Assembly (NCBI GenBank): GCA_030536555.1
Contig: JAUNPU010000025.1
Coordinates: 1 to 45,646, forward strand
Source of the DNA: Eubacteriales bacterium
GTDB taxonomy: Bacteria; Bacillota; Clostridia; Lachnospirales; Lachnospiraceae
DNA: 45,646 nt
Reading direction: 5' to 3'
Shown here: piece after piece, positions 1 through 7,424 of the stretch
Layout of the letters: each line of letters opens with the position of its first letter
Position numbering within the stretch: the stretch's first letter is position 1
Notes under the pieces: generated by a model
What the model saw: only the letters and a program-made list of their open reading frames with translations
The model's database searches: none
What the model was told of the DNA's origin: nothing
Program-made: the position numbers and the translations under genes

Positions 1-1405
1 TACCCGCTCCTGTATTGCCCCCGCCGATACCCGCTCCTGGTTTTTTTGCCTTGCTGCACACTCTTCCACTGCTGTGAACCCTGTCCCAAAGAATCCACAA
101 AAAGCTCATTCCCACGATAGCCGGGGAGAATACCACCGCAGTCGGCTTCAACGTCAGGCTCACTCCGCCAGCCGCCATTCCAGCCACCAGCCAGTCGGCG
201 CGGCGCTCTCTGATATAACGGAACACGCCCTGCACCATCAGAAGCTGACAAAATACGGTCATCAGGTCCGCTTTTGCCGTGTCTGCCATATTCATGATTC
301 CCGGCAGAGCCGCCATCAAAAATGGCACCCACAGCGCCTGCCCCCGATCCAGACAGATTCGCGCCGTGCTGTATCCCGCCATCAGTACCATGCCCGCCAC
401 CCACAGGTTCATGGCGATGGTAAAGCTGTAGGACGGCAGACCTGCCAGCGGCAGGCAAAGAGTCTCAAAGCCCTTGGAATAGGTATACACCACGCCCAGG
501 GTGCCAAGATTTTCATAGATTCCATTGCCGCTGTTCAGCATCACATCCGACCGCACGCCGTACCAGATGCTGTCAAAATCCACCGCCAGATTCATCCGCC
601 CTGCCTGCAAAAGCACAAGCGTCAGAATCGCCGCCAGCATAGCCGCATGCAACGTTTTACTAAAGTTCCAGTTGAAATTTGTTGAGCAAGCCTGCTCTGT
701 GACTGACTTCCTGCCCACTTGTCCACTTCGACGTCCGCCAAATTGTCCGCTTTGACGCCCAGCTATCTGCCCATCCCGATGCCCGCCAACCTGTCCGTTC
801 CGGCGCTCAATTCTCCAGACATTGATCTTCCAGACAACAAGCAACACCCCTGTCGCCAGCACCCACAGCCTCAGCTTCCGAATACTTCCCTGCTGAACCA
901 GCGAAAGCGCACAGAATGCCGTAATCGTCACTGCGCTTCCCATCAGGAAGTTCCAGCAGACATCAAACCGTCTCCGCAAATATGTTCTGGCAAACCACAT
1001 GCCTGCAAGAATCAGATATCCCGTGTAGATTCCCGTAAATACCATCGGAAGCAGCAGCTCATGAAGCCACCCGAACCCAAGCAGGACTGCGATGATTCCG
1101 CACCGGGAAAGCAACTGCCAGCTGCGCCCGGGCTGCGCTCCTGCTCCCCCACTCCGGAATGCCTGCTTCCGACCGCGCCCGGGTCGCTCTCCTGCAATCC
1201 CCTGCCTACTCAGCTCTCCTGCCACAAAAAACAGGAAAAGAAGCAGCCATACCACCAGCAATTCCAACATCATGGAAATAGTTTCCGGCTGCCCCACATG
1301 CCAGGATAGTATCCCCACCCCCAGCAGTTTCCACACCGAATACCCGGTTATCCCAATCGTCAGAATCGCCGCCGCACCAGCCGCCGTCTTTTCCCGTCCC
1401 GTCAT
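1..1405 (-). CDS. Polytopic membrane protein, possibly a GT-C type glycosyltransferase (3' end outside window)
   Basis: The reading frame is open from an ATG at 1405 through the left edge, so the C-terminus is missing. AGGAGG at 1421-1426 and a nearer AGGA precede the start. The translation is strongly hydrophobic, with at least eight likely membrane segments. After a long cytoplasmic-looking linker comes a loop reading VDFDSIWYGVRSD, which resembles the acidic first outer loop of GT-C (dolichol-phosphate-mannose type) transferases. That resemblance is inference, because the catalytic family cannot be settled by eye. The linker (about 690-810) is built of imperfect repeats around GQVGG/GQFGGRRSG, matching the repeat-rich linkers of other glycan genes nearby. 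The neighbouring heptose and glycosyltransferase genes suggest a role in assembling or decorating a surface polysaccharide. It could instead be an O-antigen polymerase-like or uncharacterised membrane protein. Confidence 0.6.
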   Translation of the reverse strand, partial: MTGREKTAAGAAAILTIGITGYSVWKLLGVGILSWHVGQPETISMMLELLVVWLLLFLFFVAGELSRQGIAGERPGRGRKQAFRSGGAGAQPGRSWQLLSRCGIIAVLLGFGWLHELLLPMVFTGIYTGYLILAGMWFARTYLRRRFDVCWNFLMGSAVTITAFCALSLVQQGSIRKLRLWVLATGVLLVVWKINVWRIERRNGQVGGHRDGQIAGRQSGQFGGRRSGQVGRKSVTEQACSTNFNWNFSKTLHAAMLAAILTLVLLQAGRMNLAVDFDSIWYGVRSDVMLNSGNGIYENLGTLGVVYTYSKGFETLCLPLAGLPSYSFTIAMNLWVAGMVLMAGYSTARICLDRGQALWVPFLMAALPGIMNMADTAKADLMTVFCQLLMVQGVFRYIRERRADWLVAGMAAGGVSLTLKPTAVVFSPAIVGMSFLWILWDRVHSSGRVCSKAKKPGAGIGGGNTGAG

Positions 1406-1616
1406 CGCTTCCTGTCCCTTCCTCCTGTTATCCAGCTTTACCGCCCGTTATCTGGCTTTTTGTCTTCTATCAAGTCTTCTATCTGTTATTAAATCTTCCT
1501 GTCCGTTATCAACTCAAGATAATCTGCAACCTCGCGGCACCAAATCACCTTAATCAGCTCATTTTCCATGCTTCCTCTGCCTTGCGATAAAATTCCGCGC
1601 ACGTTTGCCCCTCGAT
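1406..1616. other. Gene-free spacer before the first repeat array
   Basis: Apart from the ribosome site of the membrane protein at 1421-1426, I see no open frame with a ribosome site, no clear hairpin and no promoter. A loose tandem of 'ccgttatc/tcttctatc' words lies around 1426-1510. Confidence 0.5.
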
Positions 1617-1871
1617 TTGGACAATAAATCGCATTTTCAAGAAAAATTGTCCAATCCAAGGCAAGCTTCCATATGAAATCATGATTTTACACCCCGGTTT
1701 GGACAATTTCAGCCCTTATAAGCCTATAATTGTCCAAAAATCCTGAGATTTTGGATAATTATGACCTTTTCACCCCTGAAATTGTCCAAAAGCCCCTCAA
1801 TCGACCGCAAATCTGCCCGGTTTCGGCAGGTTTTGGACAATTTTATGCCATTTCTGCCCATAATTGTCCAA
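1617..1871. repeat. Array 1: eight alternating TTGGACAAT / ATTGTCCAA sites
   Basis: Eight 9-mers alternate strictly in orientation. TTGGACAAT lies at 1617-1625, 1699-1707, 1751-1759 (variant TTGGATAAT) and 1833-1841. ATTGTCCAA lies at 1646-1654, 1729-1737, 1781-1789 and 1863-1871. They form four inverted pairs with loops of 20, 21, 21 and 21 nt, separated by 44, 13 and 43 nt. The layout is symmetric about the centre. Flanks of several sites extend the pairing: TTTCAG after 1702 matches CTGAAA before 1785, and the inner pair 1727-1761 forms a near-perfect hairpin. A second copy at 6472-6725 has the same geometry. I do not recognise the element. It lies just past the stop codon of the glycosyltransferase gene. 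Confidence 0.9.
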
Positions 1872-1906
1872 AACAGCATGTTCACATGACAAATATCTTT
1901 TTCAAT

Positions 1907-2923
1907 CTAATCATACGCCGCATACGCCCGCTTATAGAAGAACATCAGGACCTTTACCACCGGCTTCGGCCAGATTTTCCCGTACATGGCTGCTTCTTCC
2001 TGAGAGCGGCGATGGTCCTTGATACAGGCTTTCGTGGTTGCCTCCTCGTGGATCCGGTAGCGAATCAGCGGACGCTCCACACATACAAATCGCCCCGGAC
2101 GCTCTGCCAGCTTCCACATGGTATCCCAGTCCAGCGCGAACTTGTATTCCGAATCAAACAGCGGCACTCCCAGCGCATCCTTATCATAAGTGCAGGACGG
2201 GCAGATAATGGGATTTCCAAAGACCAGCGCCGCCTTTTTCACCCAGGTCCGGTCCGCATATTTCCGGAACCGCAGCGGCAGTCTCAGAATCATCTTGACA
2301 AACTGCACCAGCCCCGGCTTCTGCACTTCGCCCGACCGCTGCGACTCATCTGCCTTCTGCATCCGCCCTGACTTCTGAACCTCATCCGGCTTTTGCACCT
2401 CGCCTGACCGCTGCGACTCATCCACCGGCTTCCGCACCTCGCCTGACCGCTGCGACTCATCCACCTTCTGCACCTCGCCCGCCCCAAGCTTCTCATCCGC
2501 CTTCTGCGCCTCATCATGCCTCTGCTCCAGTCCCGGCTCCTGCACCTCACCCACCCCAAGCTTCCTCTCCTTCACAATCAAGCAGTCCGTGGTAAACACC
2601 GTAGTATCCGGATAATTCTCCCAGCAGTCCTGCACCCACTTGGCATAGTCCCTGTGGTAGCAGTCATCCTGATGGGCAATGGTCACCAGCCGTCCGGACG
2701 CCTTCTCACAGGCAAAGTTCCAGTCATCCTGAATGTCACTTTTCCCTTCCCGCACATACAGCGGAAGGTCATACCGCTCTGCCATCTCCCGGATATATTC
2801 ACTGGGGGTGGAAGTGCACACGATGATCTCCGACGGCACCGACTGCCGTTTCAGAGATTTGATGCACTCCTCCAGATAAGGGGAATCCTTGTAGGCACAA
2901 ACTGCAAATGTATGTCGCTCCAT
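1907..2923 (-). CDS. Family 2 (GT-A) glycosyltransferase with a repeat-rich insert
   Basis: This is a probable cytoplasmic glycosyltransferase adding a sugar to a surface glycan. The N-terminus (TFAVCAYKDSPYLEECIKSLKRQS) and the acidic motif AHQDDCYH near residue 88 fit the GT2 fold and its metal/nucleotide site. A low-complexity insert occupies about 2305-2557. It is made of repeats such as DESQRSGEVQKP and splits the catalytic domain between the DxD region and the C-terminal part (DWDTMWKLAERPGRFV, RYRIHEEATT). The insert stays in frame. The start is uncertain: an ATG at 2923 has AAGGA 12 nt upstream, and an in-frame TTG at 2929 has it 6 nt upstream. The gene follows gmhA by about 35 nt and is probably the last gene of the heptose operon. 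That makes it a candidate heptosyltransferase, by inference only. Confidence 0.82.
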   Translation of the reverse strand: MERHTFAVCAYKDSPYLEECIKSLKRQSVPSEIIVCTSTPSEYIREMAERYDLPLYVREGKSDIQDDWNFACEKASGRLVTIAHQDDCYHRDYAKWVQDCWENYPDTTVFTTDCLIVKERKLGVGEVQEPGLEQRHDEAQKADEKLGAGEVQKVDESQRSGEVRKPVDESQRSGEVQKPDEVQKSGRMQKADESQRSGEVQKPGLVQFVKMILRLPLRFRKYADRTWVKKAALVFGNPIICPSCTYDKDALGVPLFDSEYKFALDWDTMWKLAERPGRFVCVERPLIRYRIHEEATTKACIKDHRRSQEEAAMYGKIWPKPVVKVLMFFYKRAYAAYD

Positions 2924-2958
2924 TCTCAAGTTCTATCCTTCCTGATCTGTCAAATTTC

Positions 2959-3612
2959 TCACTTCTCAAAAAACCGTTCTTCCAGCAGCAGGCACAGCGC
3001 ATGGTACACCGGCAGGTGCAGCTCCTGAATCTTAAAAGTCTCCATTTCCGGCACAATCACTGCCACGTCTGCCCGTCTGCCCAGCTTGCCGCCGTCCTTG
3101 CCGGTCAGTCCCAGCACCTTCAGACCCTTCGCCTTCGCCACAGTCACGGCGTAATCCACATTTTTTGAATTTCCGGAGGTAGATATCCCCAGAAATACAT
3201 CACCAGCCACCCCATATCCACAGAGCTGCTGTGCAAACATCATATCTGCATCCACATCATTGGCAAACGCCGTGGAAAGTCCCGGATGACCATTGAGCGC
3301 TATGGCCGGCAGTCCGCCCTGCAGACTCCTTGCCAGAAGAGCACCGTGCTCTTCATCCTCCGCGCACATAGCTTCCTGCAATTCCGGTGCCAGCGGGCGA
3401 CGCTTCACAAATCCCTTCATCAGCTCGCCTACAATGTGCTCCGCATCTGCACAGCTGCCGCCGTTTCCTGCAATCAGAAGCTTGCCGCCCCGGGCATAGC
3501 AGGACTCCAGCATCTCATAAGCATCCAGAATCGGCTGGCGCACCGCCTGAAGCACCGGATAGCGTTCCATCAGTTCCTCCAGAATCTCCTGCTGTCTCTC
3601 ACTTAATGTCAT
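2959..3612 (-). CDS. gmhA: Sedoheptulose-7-phosphate isomerase
   Basis: GmhA converts sedoheptulose 7-phosphate to D-glycero-D-manno-heptose 7-phosphate, the first step of activated heptose synthesis. The 217-residue product is a SIS-fold protein. It has the phosphosugar-binding stretch GGKLLIAGNGGSCADAEHIVGELMKGF, the second motif FLGISTSGNSKNV, and a C-terminal EHxxxH-like helix around IQELHLPVYHALCLLLEE. The frame is open upstream to 3828, but those 72 codons overlap the end of gmhB and encode no family sequence. The ATG at 3612 gives the usual GmhA length, although its ribosome site (GTGAG) is weak. An ADEHGALL-type loop containing LQGGLPAIALNGHP is typical. Next to gmhB, hddA and hddC, this assignment is firm. 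Confidence 0.9.
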   Translation of the reverse strand: MTLSERQQEILEELMERYPVLQAVRQPILDAYEMLESCYARGGKLLIAGNGGSCADAEHIVGELMKGFVKRRPLAPELQEAMCAEDEEHGALLARSLQGGLPAIALNGHPGLSTAFANDVDADMMFAQQLCGYGVAGDVFLGISTSGNSKNVDYAVTVAKAKGLKVLGLTGKDGGKLGRRADVAVIVPEMETFKIQELHLPVYHALCLLLEERFFEK

Positions 3613-3697
3613 ATCTGTTCTCACTTTCTCTGATTCATATTTCCCCGGTGCACACTCTTCTGTCCCGCACACCGGCGCACACTCCTCCATCTCTTCG

Positions 3698-4390
3698 TCA
3701 TCGGTCCGTTCCGGCATCCCCAGAATCTCCCGCTCCAACAATGGCTCTGGCGGCGTCCATAAGAGTTTCCGCGTAAACATCATAAGCGTTGCCCCCCTTC
3801 GCGCTTCCTGGCGTTTCATCCTTCTCACATGCTTTCACATCTCCCGGCGCTCCCGACTTCGCGCATTCCTTCGCATCTCCCGGCGTCCCCGCCTTCGCAC
3901 ATTCCTTCGCATGCTCCTCAGCCCCATACCCGGTTCCCACAAGCACAGTCCGCACTCCATAGTTCCTCCCTGCCTGCACGTCGATCAGCTTGTCCCCGAT
4001 CATCCAGGAATGAGCCTTGTCCACCTGGAACACTTCTTCCGCCTGCTCGAACATCCCCGTATCCGGTTTCCGGCAGTGGCACACCTTTTTGTATGCCCCG
4101 ATTCCATGCTCCGGGTGATGAGGGCAGTAGAAAAATGCATCGATCTTCGCCCCCTGGGGCTCCAGAATCTCATTCATATAAGCATGCAGCGCATGCACAT
4201 CTTCCTCGCTGTAGTATCCCCGCGCCACGCCTGCCTGATTGGTGATCACCACGATCCGGTAGCCATGCTCCCGCAGCATGCGGATTGCCTCCGGCACGCC
4301 GGGAAGCAGCCTCATGTCCTCCTTCCGGTGCAGGTAGTTCACCTCTTCATTCAGGGTCCCGTCCCGGTCCAAAAATACAACTCGTTCCAT
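3698..4390 (-). CDS. gmhB: D-glycero-D-manno-heptose 1,7-bisphosphate 7-phosphatase
   Basis: This HAD-superfamily phosphatase removes the 7-phosphate of heptose 1,7-bisphosphate. Residues FLDRDGTLN carry the nucleophile and acid/base aspartates (D8, D10), VVITNQAGVARG is motif II, and GDKLIDVQAGRNYG is the C-terminal acidic motif. CPHHPEHG...CHCRKP supplies the Cys/His zinc loop diagnostic of GmhB. The start at 4390 is chosen because GGAG lies 6 nt upstream and the family begins MxxVVFLDRDGTLN. In-frame alternatives are ATG 4402 and a GTG at 4420 that overlaps the hddA stop. Between GTGYG and the final helix (YAETLMDAARAIV) sits an extra stretch of AKECAKSGAPGD-type repeats (about 3800-3905), absent from ordinary GmhB and probably a surface loop. 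Confidence 0.9.
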   Translation of the reverse strand: MERVVFLDRDGTLNEEVNYLHRKEDMRLLPGVPEAIRMLREHGYRIVVITNQAGVARGYYSEEDVHALHAYMNEILEPQGAKIDAFFYCPHHPEHGIGAYKKVCHCRKPDTGMFEQAEEVFQVDKAHSWMIGDKLIDVQAGRNYGVRTVLVGTGYGAEEHAKECAKAGTPGDAKECAKSGAPGDVKACEKDETPGSAKGGNAYDVYAETLMDAARAIVGAGDSGDAGTDR

Positions 4391-4416
4391 CTCAAACTCC
4401 ATATCCTGATTTAAGC

Positions 4417-5487
4417 TCACACCTGAAAGGTATAGTCTCCATTTGCCATGTGAACCTTCACACTCTCATAATCCCAGCGGTTCTCGTCCGCAATCCACGC
4501 CTGCGCACCCCGCAGCTCAAAGTTCCAGTCCGCCAGCTGACCGCCGACCGCTTCCATCCGCGCCGCCACCTTGTGACGCACGTTGTACGGGCAGTACATC
4601 AGAAGATATCCGCCGCCACCGGCACCCAGCAGCTTGCCGCCCAGCGCGCCTGCCTTCAGCGCCTCCTCGTAAAGCTCATCAATCTGAGGATTGGTGATCT
4701 TGCTGCTCATCCGCTTCTTGCTCTGCCAGCCGTAGTCCAGCAGCTTTCCGAAGCTGTGCAGATTGCCCTTCAACAGCTCATCCTTCATGGCATAGGCAAG
4801 GGCCTTCACCTCGCACATGGCGTCAAATGCATCCTTCTTCTCGTAGTTCTTCACCTGATCCTTGATAATGTTGGCTGACACATGAATGTTGCCGGTGTAG
4901 CATAAGAGCAGATTGTACTGCAGCTCATGAATGATATCCTTCTTGATGCGCAACGGGTTCACCACCACATTGTTCCGCCCATGGAACTCAATAAAGTTAA
5001 ATCCGCCGAAGGTTGCCGCATACTGATCCTGATAGCCGCCGTCAATCTTCAAATCTTCTCGCTCCACCTGATAGGCCAGGTCCGCCAGACGGTATCCGTC
5101 CATCTCCACGCCCTTCCACCGCGCCATGGCACTCAGCAGCGCCACCATCACCGTGGAGGATGTTCCAAGACCAGATCCGGGCGGTGCGTCGCACTGCAGA
5201 TACACCTCGCAGCCCTGGTTGATGTCCATGGCCTTCAGCGCCGCCGTCACCAGGTCCAGCCGCCCGTCATAGACGAAATTCTCCTTCGCATTGTACTTGA
5301 CCGTCATATCAAAGTCCAGAGAATGGACGATGATCTGGTCGTCCTCTCTCGGTACAATCGAGCAGTATGCATATTTATTGATGGTACTTCCAATGATCGC
5401 GCCTCCCTGCTCCACGCAAAATGGCGCCACATCCGTACCGCCGCCGCCGAAGCTGACTCTGAGCGGTGCCCGTCCTCTGATTACCAT
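4417..5487 (-). CDS. hddA: D-glycero-alpha-D-manno-heptose 7-phosphate kinase
   Basis: This GHMP-family kinase phosphorylates C1 of heptose 7-phosphate to give the alpha-1,7-bisphosphate of the GDP-heptose branch. Three GHMP motifs are visible in the 356-residue product: RAPLRVSFGGGGTDV at the N-terminus, the ATP-binding PPGSGLGTSS at residues 102-111, and GAGGGGYLLMY near residue 292. HddA is distinct from the HldE kinase domain of the ADP-heptose branch, which is a ribokinase-type enzyme. Its stop overlaps a possible GTG start of gmhB, and its start overlaps the end of hddC by 7 bp, so the genes are translationally packed. Fucose kinase-like or other GHMP sugar kinases are less likely given the four-gene context. 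Confidence 0.88.
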   Translation of the reverse strand: MVIRGRAPLRVSFGGGGTDVAPFCVEQGGAIIGSTINKYAYCSIVPREDDQIIVHSLDFDMTVKYNAKENFVYDGRLDLVTAALKAMDINQGCEVYLQCDAPPGSGLGTSSTVMVALLSAMARWKGVEMDGYRLADLAYQVEREDLKIDGGYQDQYAATFGGFNFIEFHGRNNVVVNPLRIKKDIIHELQYNLLLCYTGNIHVSANIIKDQVKNYEKKDAFDAMCEVKALAYAMKDELLKGNLHSFGKLLDYGWQSKKRMSSKITNPQIDELYEEALKAGALGGKLLGAGGGGYLLMYCPYNVRHKVAARMEAVGGQLADWNFELRGAQAWIADENRWDYESVKVHMANGDYTFQV

Positions 5488-6209
5488 ACCACTACTCCCT
5501 TCTTCACATCCTCGATAAACTGAAAATAAGCTTCCGGTATCCCGATATCAATAAAATACCCGTCATTGACAAATCCACCCAGCGCCCGCTCTTCGCCCAG
5601 CCACCTGGGGATCATCTCATTTTCCAGAGAGACCTTGCCATCGGGAATATCCTCCAGCAGCTCCCTGGTCAGCAGATACACGCCGCCGTTGATGGTGCCC
5701 GGGCGATGCTCCGCAGTCTTCTCATTGAAGCCCGTCAGCCGTCCGTCGGTCAGCACCGCCTCGCCGTAGCGGGACACATCCGGCACTTCCCGCAGCACCA
5801 GCGCCATGGAAAGCCCCTGCTCCTTTTGCATCCGCACCAGCCGGCTGTAGTCGATCTGATAGAAGGTGTCCGCGTTCAGCACGAAGAACTTATCCTCCGT
5901 CACCAGCTTCCCGGCATTTTTGATCGCCCCGGCAGTCCCCAGCAGTTCCTCCTCGTAGGCATAGCGAATCCTCAGCCGCCCGCTTCCGTCAGCAGCCTCA
6001 AACCTGCTTCCGTCACCAAAATAGTCCTCCACCATGGACCCCTTATATCCAACTGCAAATATAATATCCGTCACTCCATGGCGTGACAGTTCATGTACCA
6101 CATATTCCATAAACGGCTTCTCTTCAATCAGCGCCATCGGCTTCGGCCGGTCGCTGACCACACTGCGGAGTCTGGTTCCCAGTCCGCCTGCCAGTAAAAT
6201 TGCCTGCAT
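5481..6209 (-). CDS. hddC: D-glycero-alpha-D-manno-heptose 1-phosphate guanylyltransferase
   Basis: This nucleotidyltransferase makes GDP-heptose from GTP and heptose 1-phosphate, the final activation step. The protein begins MQAILLAGGLGTRL with RPKPM behind it, the nucleotide-binding signature of the sugar-phosphate nucleotidyltransferase fold. FVLNADTFYQ holds the metal-binding aspartate, and NGGVYLL and FIDIGIPEAY follow as expected. The frame is open to 6305, but the ATG at 6209 has AGGAGG with a 5-nt spacer and matches the family N-terminus, so the upstream codons are leader. It is the first gene of the heptose operon, behind an extended -10 promoter at 6320. Strict nucleotide preference (GTP) is inferred from the hddA partner. 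Confidence 0.88.
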   Translation of the reverse strand: MQAILLAGGLGTRLRSVVSDRPKPMALIEEKPFMEYVVHELSRHGVTDIIFAVGYKGSMVEDYFGDGSRFEAADGSGRLRIRYAYEEELLGTAGAIKNAGKLVTEDKFFVLNADTFYQIDYSRLVRMQKEQGLSMALVLREVPDVSRYGEAVLTDGRLTGFNEKTAEHRPGTINGGVYLLTRELLEDIPDGKVSLENEMIPRWLGEERALGGFVNDGYFIDIGIPEAYFQFIEDVKKGVVVW

Positions 6210-6319
6210 AATATCCTCCTGTACGTGAATCCTGATGTATGTGACTCTCGCTGTATGTGAATCCCGCTCCCGTTTGAAATCCGATGCCCGGCAGCGCACA
6301 CTCACCCATAATATTTAGA

Positions 6320-6328
6320 ATTATATCA
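6320..6328 (-). promoter_or_regulatory. Extended -10 promoter for the heptose operon
   Basis: On the minus strand TGATATAAT (6320-6328) is an extended -10 element. The hexamer 17 nt upstream is poor (TAGCAA), as is common with extended -10 promoters. It leaves a leader of about 105 nt before hddC. Confidence 0.55.
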
Positions 6329-6383
6329 TTTTCCCCTTTAACTTGCTACCACCTTTATAAAATGTTAATCAAAAATAAGAAAA

Positions 6384-6410
6384 GCCGTCACTGTTCAGAC
6401 AGCAATCGGC
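6384..6410 (-). terminator. Candidate minus-strand terminator between array 2 and the heptose operon
   Basis: GCCG and CTGT (minus strand) pair with ACAG and CGGC around a 4-nt loop, followed by TTTTCTTATTTTT. It would stop transcripts that run through array 2 toward hddC, insulating the operon. Confidence 0.5.
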
Positions 6411-6471
6411 ATTGAGTATCCTGCCGCCTATTTATAGAAGAAAATCGCAGCAGTATCATATGCGGCACACT

Positions 6472-6725
6472 TTGGACAATAAATGAATATTAGCAAATAA
6501 ATTATCCAAATTTATCCCAGATACAGCACTTATTGGTTGACATAAGTCTAGTTTTGGACAATTATGTTTGAAATTCAGCTCTTATTATCCAAAACCTCAA
6601 GATTTTTGGACAATTTTCAGGATTTTCAGGTTAAAATTGTCCAAAACATGTTTTATGTAATCTATAGCTTCCGTTTCGCGAATATAATTGGACATTTTTT
6701 TGAATATTCTCCTATAATTATCCAA
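6472..6725. repeat. Array 2: second copy of the alternating TTGGACAAT element
   Basis: TTGGACAAT lies at 6472-6480, 6554-6562, 6606-6614 and 6688-6696 (last copy degenerate, TTGGACATT). The reverse site lies at 6501-6509, 6584-6592, 6636-6644 and 6717-6725 (three as ATTATCCAA, one as ATTGTCCAA). Loops are 20, 21, 21 and 20 nt and gaps 44, 13 and 43 nt, the same as array 1 apart from one base in one loop. The central hairpin resembles its counterpart in array 1, including a shared AGATTTT loop edge. The long open frames crossing either array encode similar peptides only because the DNA is repeated. They are not genes. Confidence 0.9.
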
Positions 6726-6774
6726 ACACTACCGATAAAGGAGTTCGATTCGCCATGTGCGAATTATAACGAGA

Positions 6775-6812
6775 AAAGCCCGGTGACAATCTCACAATCG
6801 TCTCCGGACTTT
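6775..6812 (-). terminator. Terminator of the EamA transporter gene
   Basis: AAAGTCCGG-GAC pairs with GTC-CCGGGCTTT (minus strand), followed by TTCTCGTT. It sits 16 nt past the transporter stop codon. Confidence 0.65.
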
Positions 6813-6827
6813 CCTCTTTCCATCATC

Positions 6828-7241
6828 CTACAGCACCATAAACAGCGTCCCCGCCCCGATCAGCACGCAGCCGACGATGGACTTCCAGCTCACCGTCTCG
6901 TGAAGGAACACAAATGCCAGCACCAGCGTGATTACCACGCTCAGCTTATCGATCGGCACCACCTTGGATGCCTCGCCCATCTGCAGCGCCCGGTAGTAGC
7001 AGAGCCACGATGCTCCCGTCGCCAGTCCGGACAGAATCAGGAACAGCCAGCTCTTCCCGCTGATGTCCGTGATTCCCTTCTGGGTGTTGGTCAGAAATAC
7101 CATGCCCCAGGACATCAACAGCACCACGAAGGTCCTGATTGCCGTAGCCAGGTTGGAATTCACCCCGTCAATACCGATTTTTGCCAGAATCGAGGTCAGC
7201 GCCGCAAATACCGCCGAACCGATTGCAAGTAACATCCACAT
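6828..7241 (-). CDS. Small EamA/DMT-family membrane transporter
   Basis: The product of about 137 residues has four to five hydrophobic helices (LLAIGSAVFAALTSILAK, TFVVLLMSWGMVFLT, WLFLILSGLATGASWLCYYRAL, VVITLVLAFVFL, IVGCVLIGAGTLFMV). The EamA hallmark ALQMGEASKVVPIDKLSVV lies between helices 3 and 4. Half-length members of this drug/metabolite transporter superfamily usually act as dimers, and the substrate cannot be predicted. ATG 7241 is chosen over the frame opening at 7292 because GAGAGG lies 8 nt upstream and the preceding residues are charged and unconserved. It has its own terminator. No neighbour points to a specific role. Confidence 0.8.
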   Translation of the reverse strand: MWMLLAIGSAVFAALTSILAKIGIDGVNSNLATAIRTFVVLLMSWGMVFLTNTQKGITDISGKSWLFLILSGLATGASWLCYYRALQMGEASKVVPIDKLSVVITLVLAFVFLHETVSWKSIVGCVLIGAGTLFMVL

Positions 7242-7424
7242 ACCCCATACCTCTCTTTCGTAACATTTCATCATTCTCTTGTAACGCTTCACAGGTCAGT
7301 CCGTAACGCTTCACAGGTCTTTCTGCGCGTTCACATACCTCTGCTGCACCTTCAAACAGTTACACTCTAGCACAATCCCCACTCACATGCAAACAGATTT
7401 TTCCCATTCAGCAGACATATTCCT

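Noticed and set aside
1617..1871. Array 1 (and array 2) as a CRISPR array
   Set aside because: The repeat is only 9 bp, alternates in orientation and has spacers of 13, 20-21 and 43-44 nt. No cas gene is present.
1730..2371. Long plus-strand open frame crossing array 1, with a peptide similar to one at 6564-7232
   Set aside because: The similarity comes only from the repeated 9-mers. There is no ribosome site, and both frames run antisense through real genes (the GT2 and the EamA transporter).
3613..3828. N-terminal extension of gmhA to 3828
   Set aside because: It overlaps the end of gmhB, is low in family-like sequence and would add 72 residues to a protein of normal length.
6210..6305. 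Upstream start for hddC at 6305
   Set aside because: The ATG at 6209 has an AGGAGG site and the conserved MQAILLAGGLGTRL beginning. The extra codons overlap the leader.
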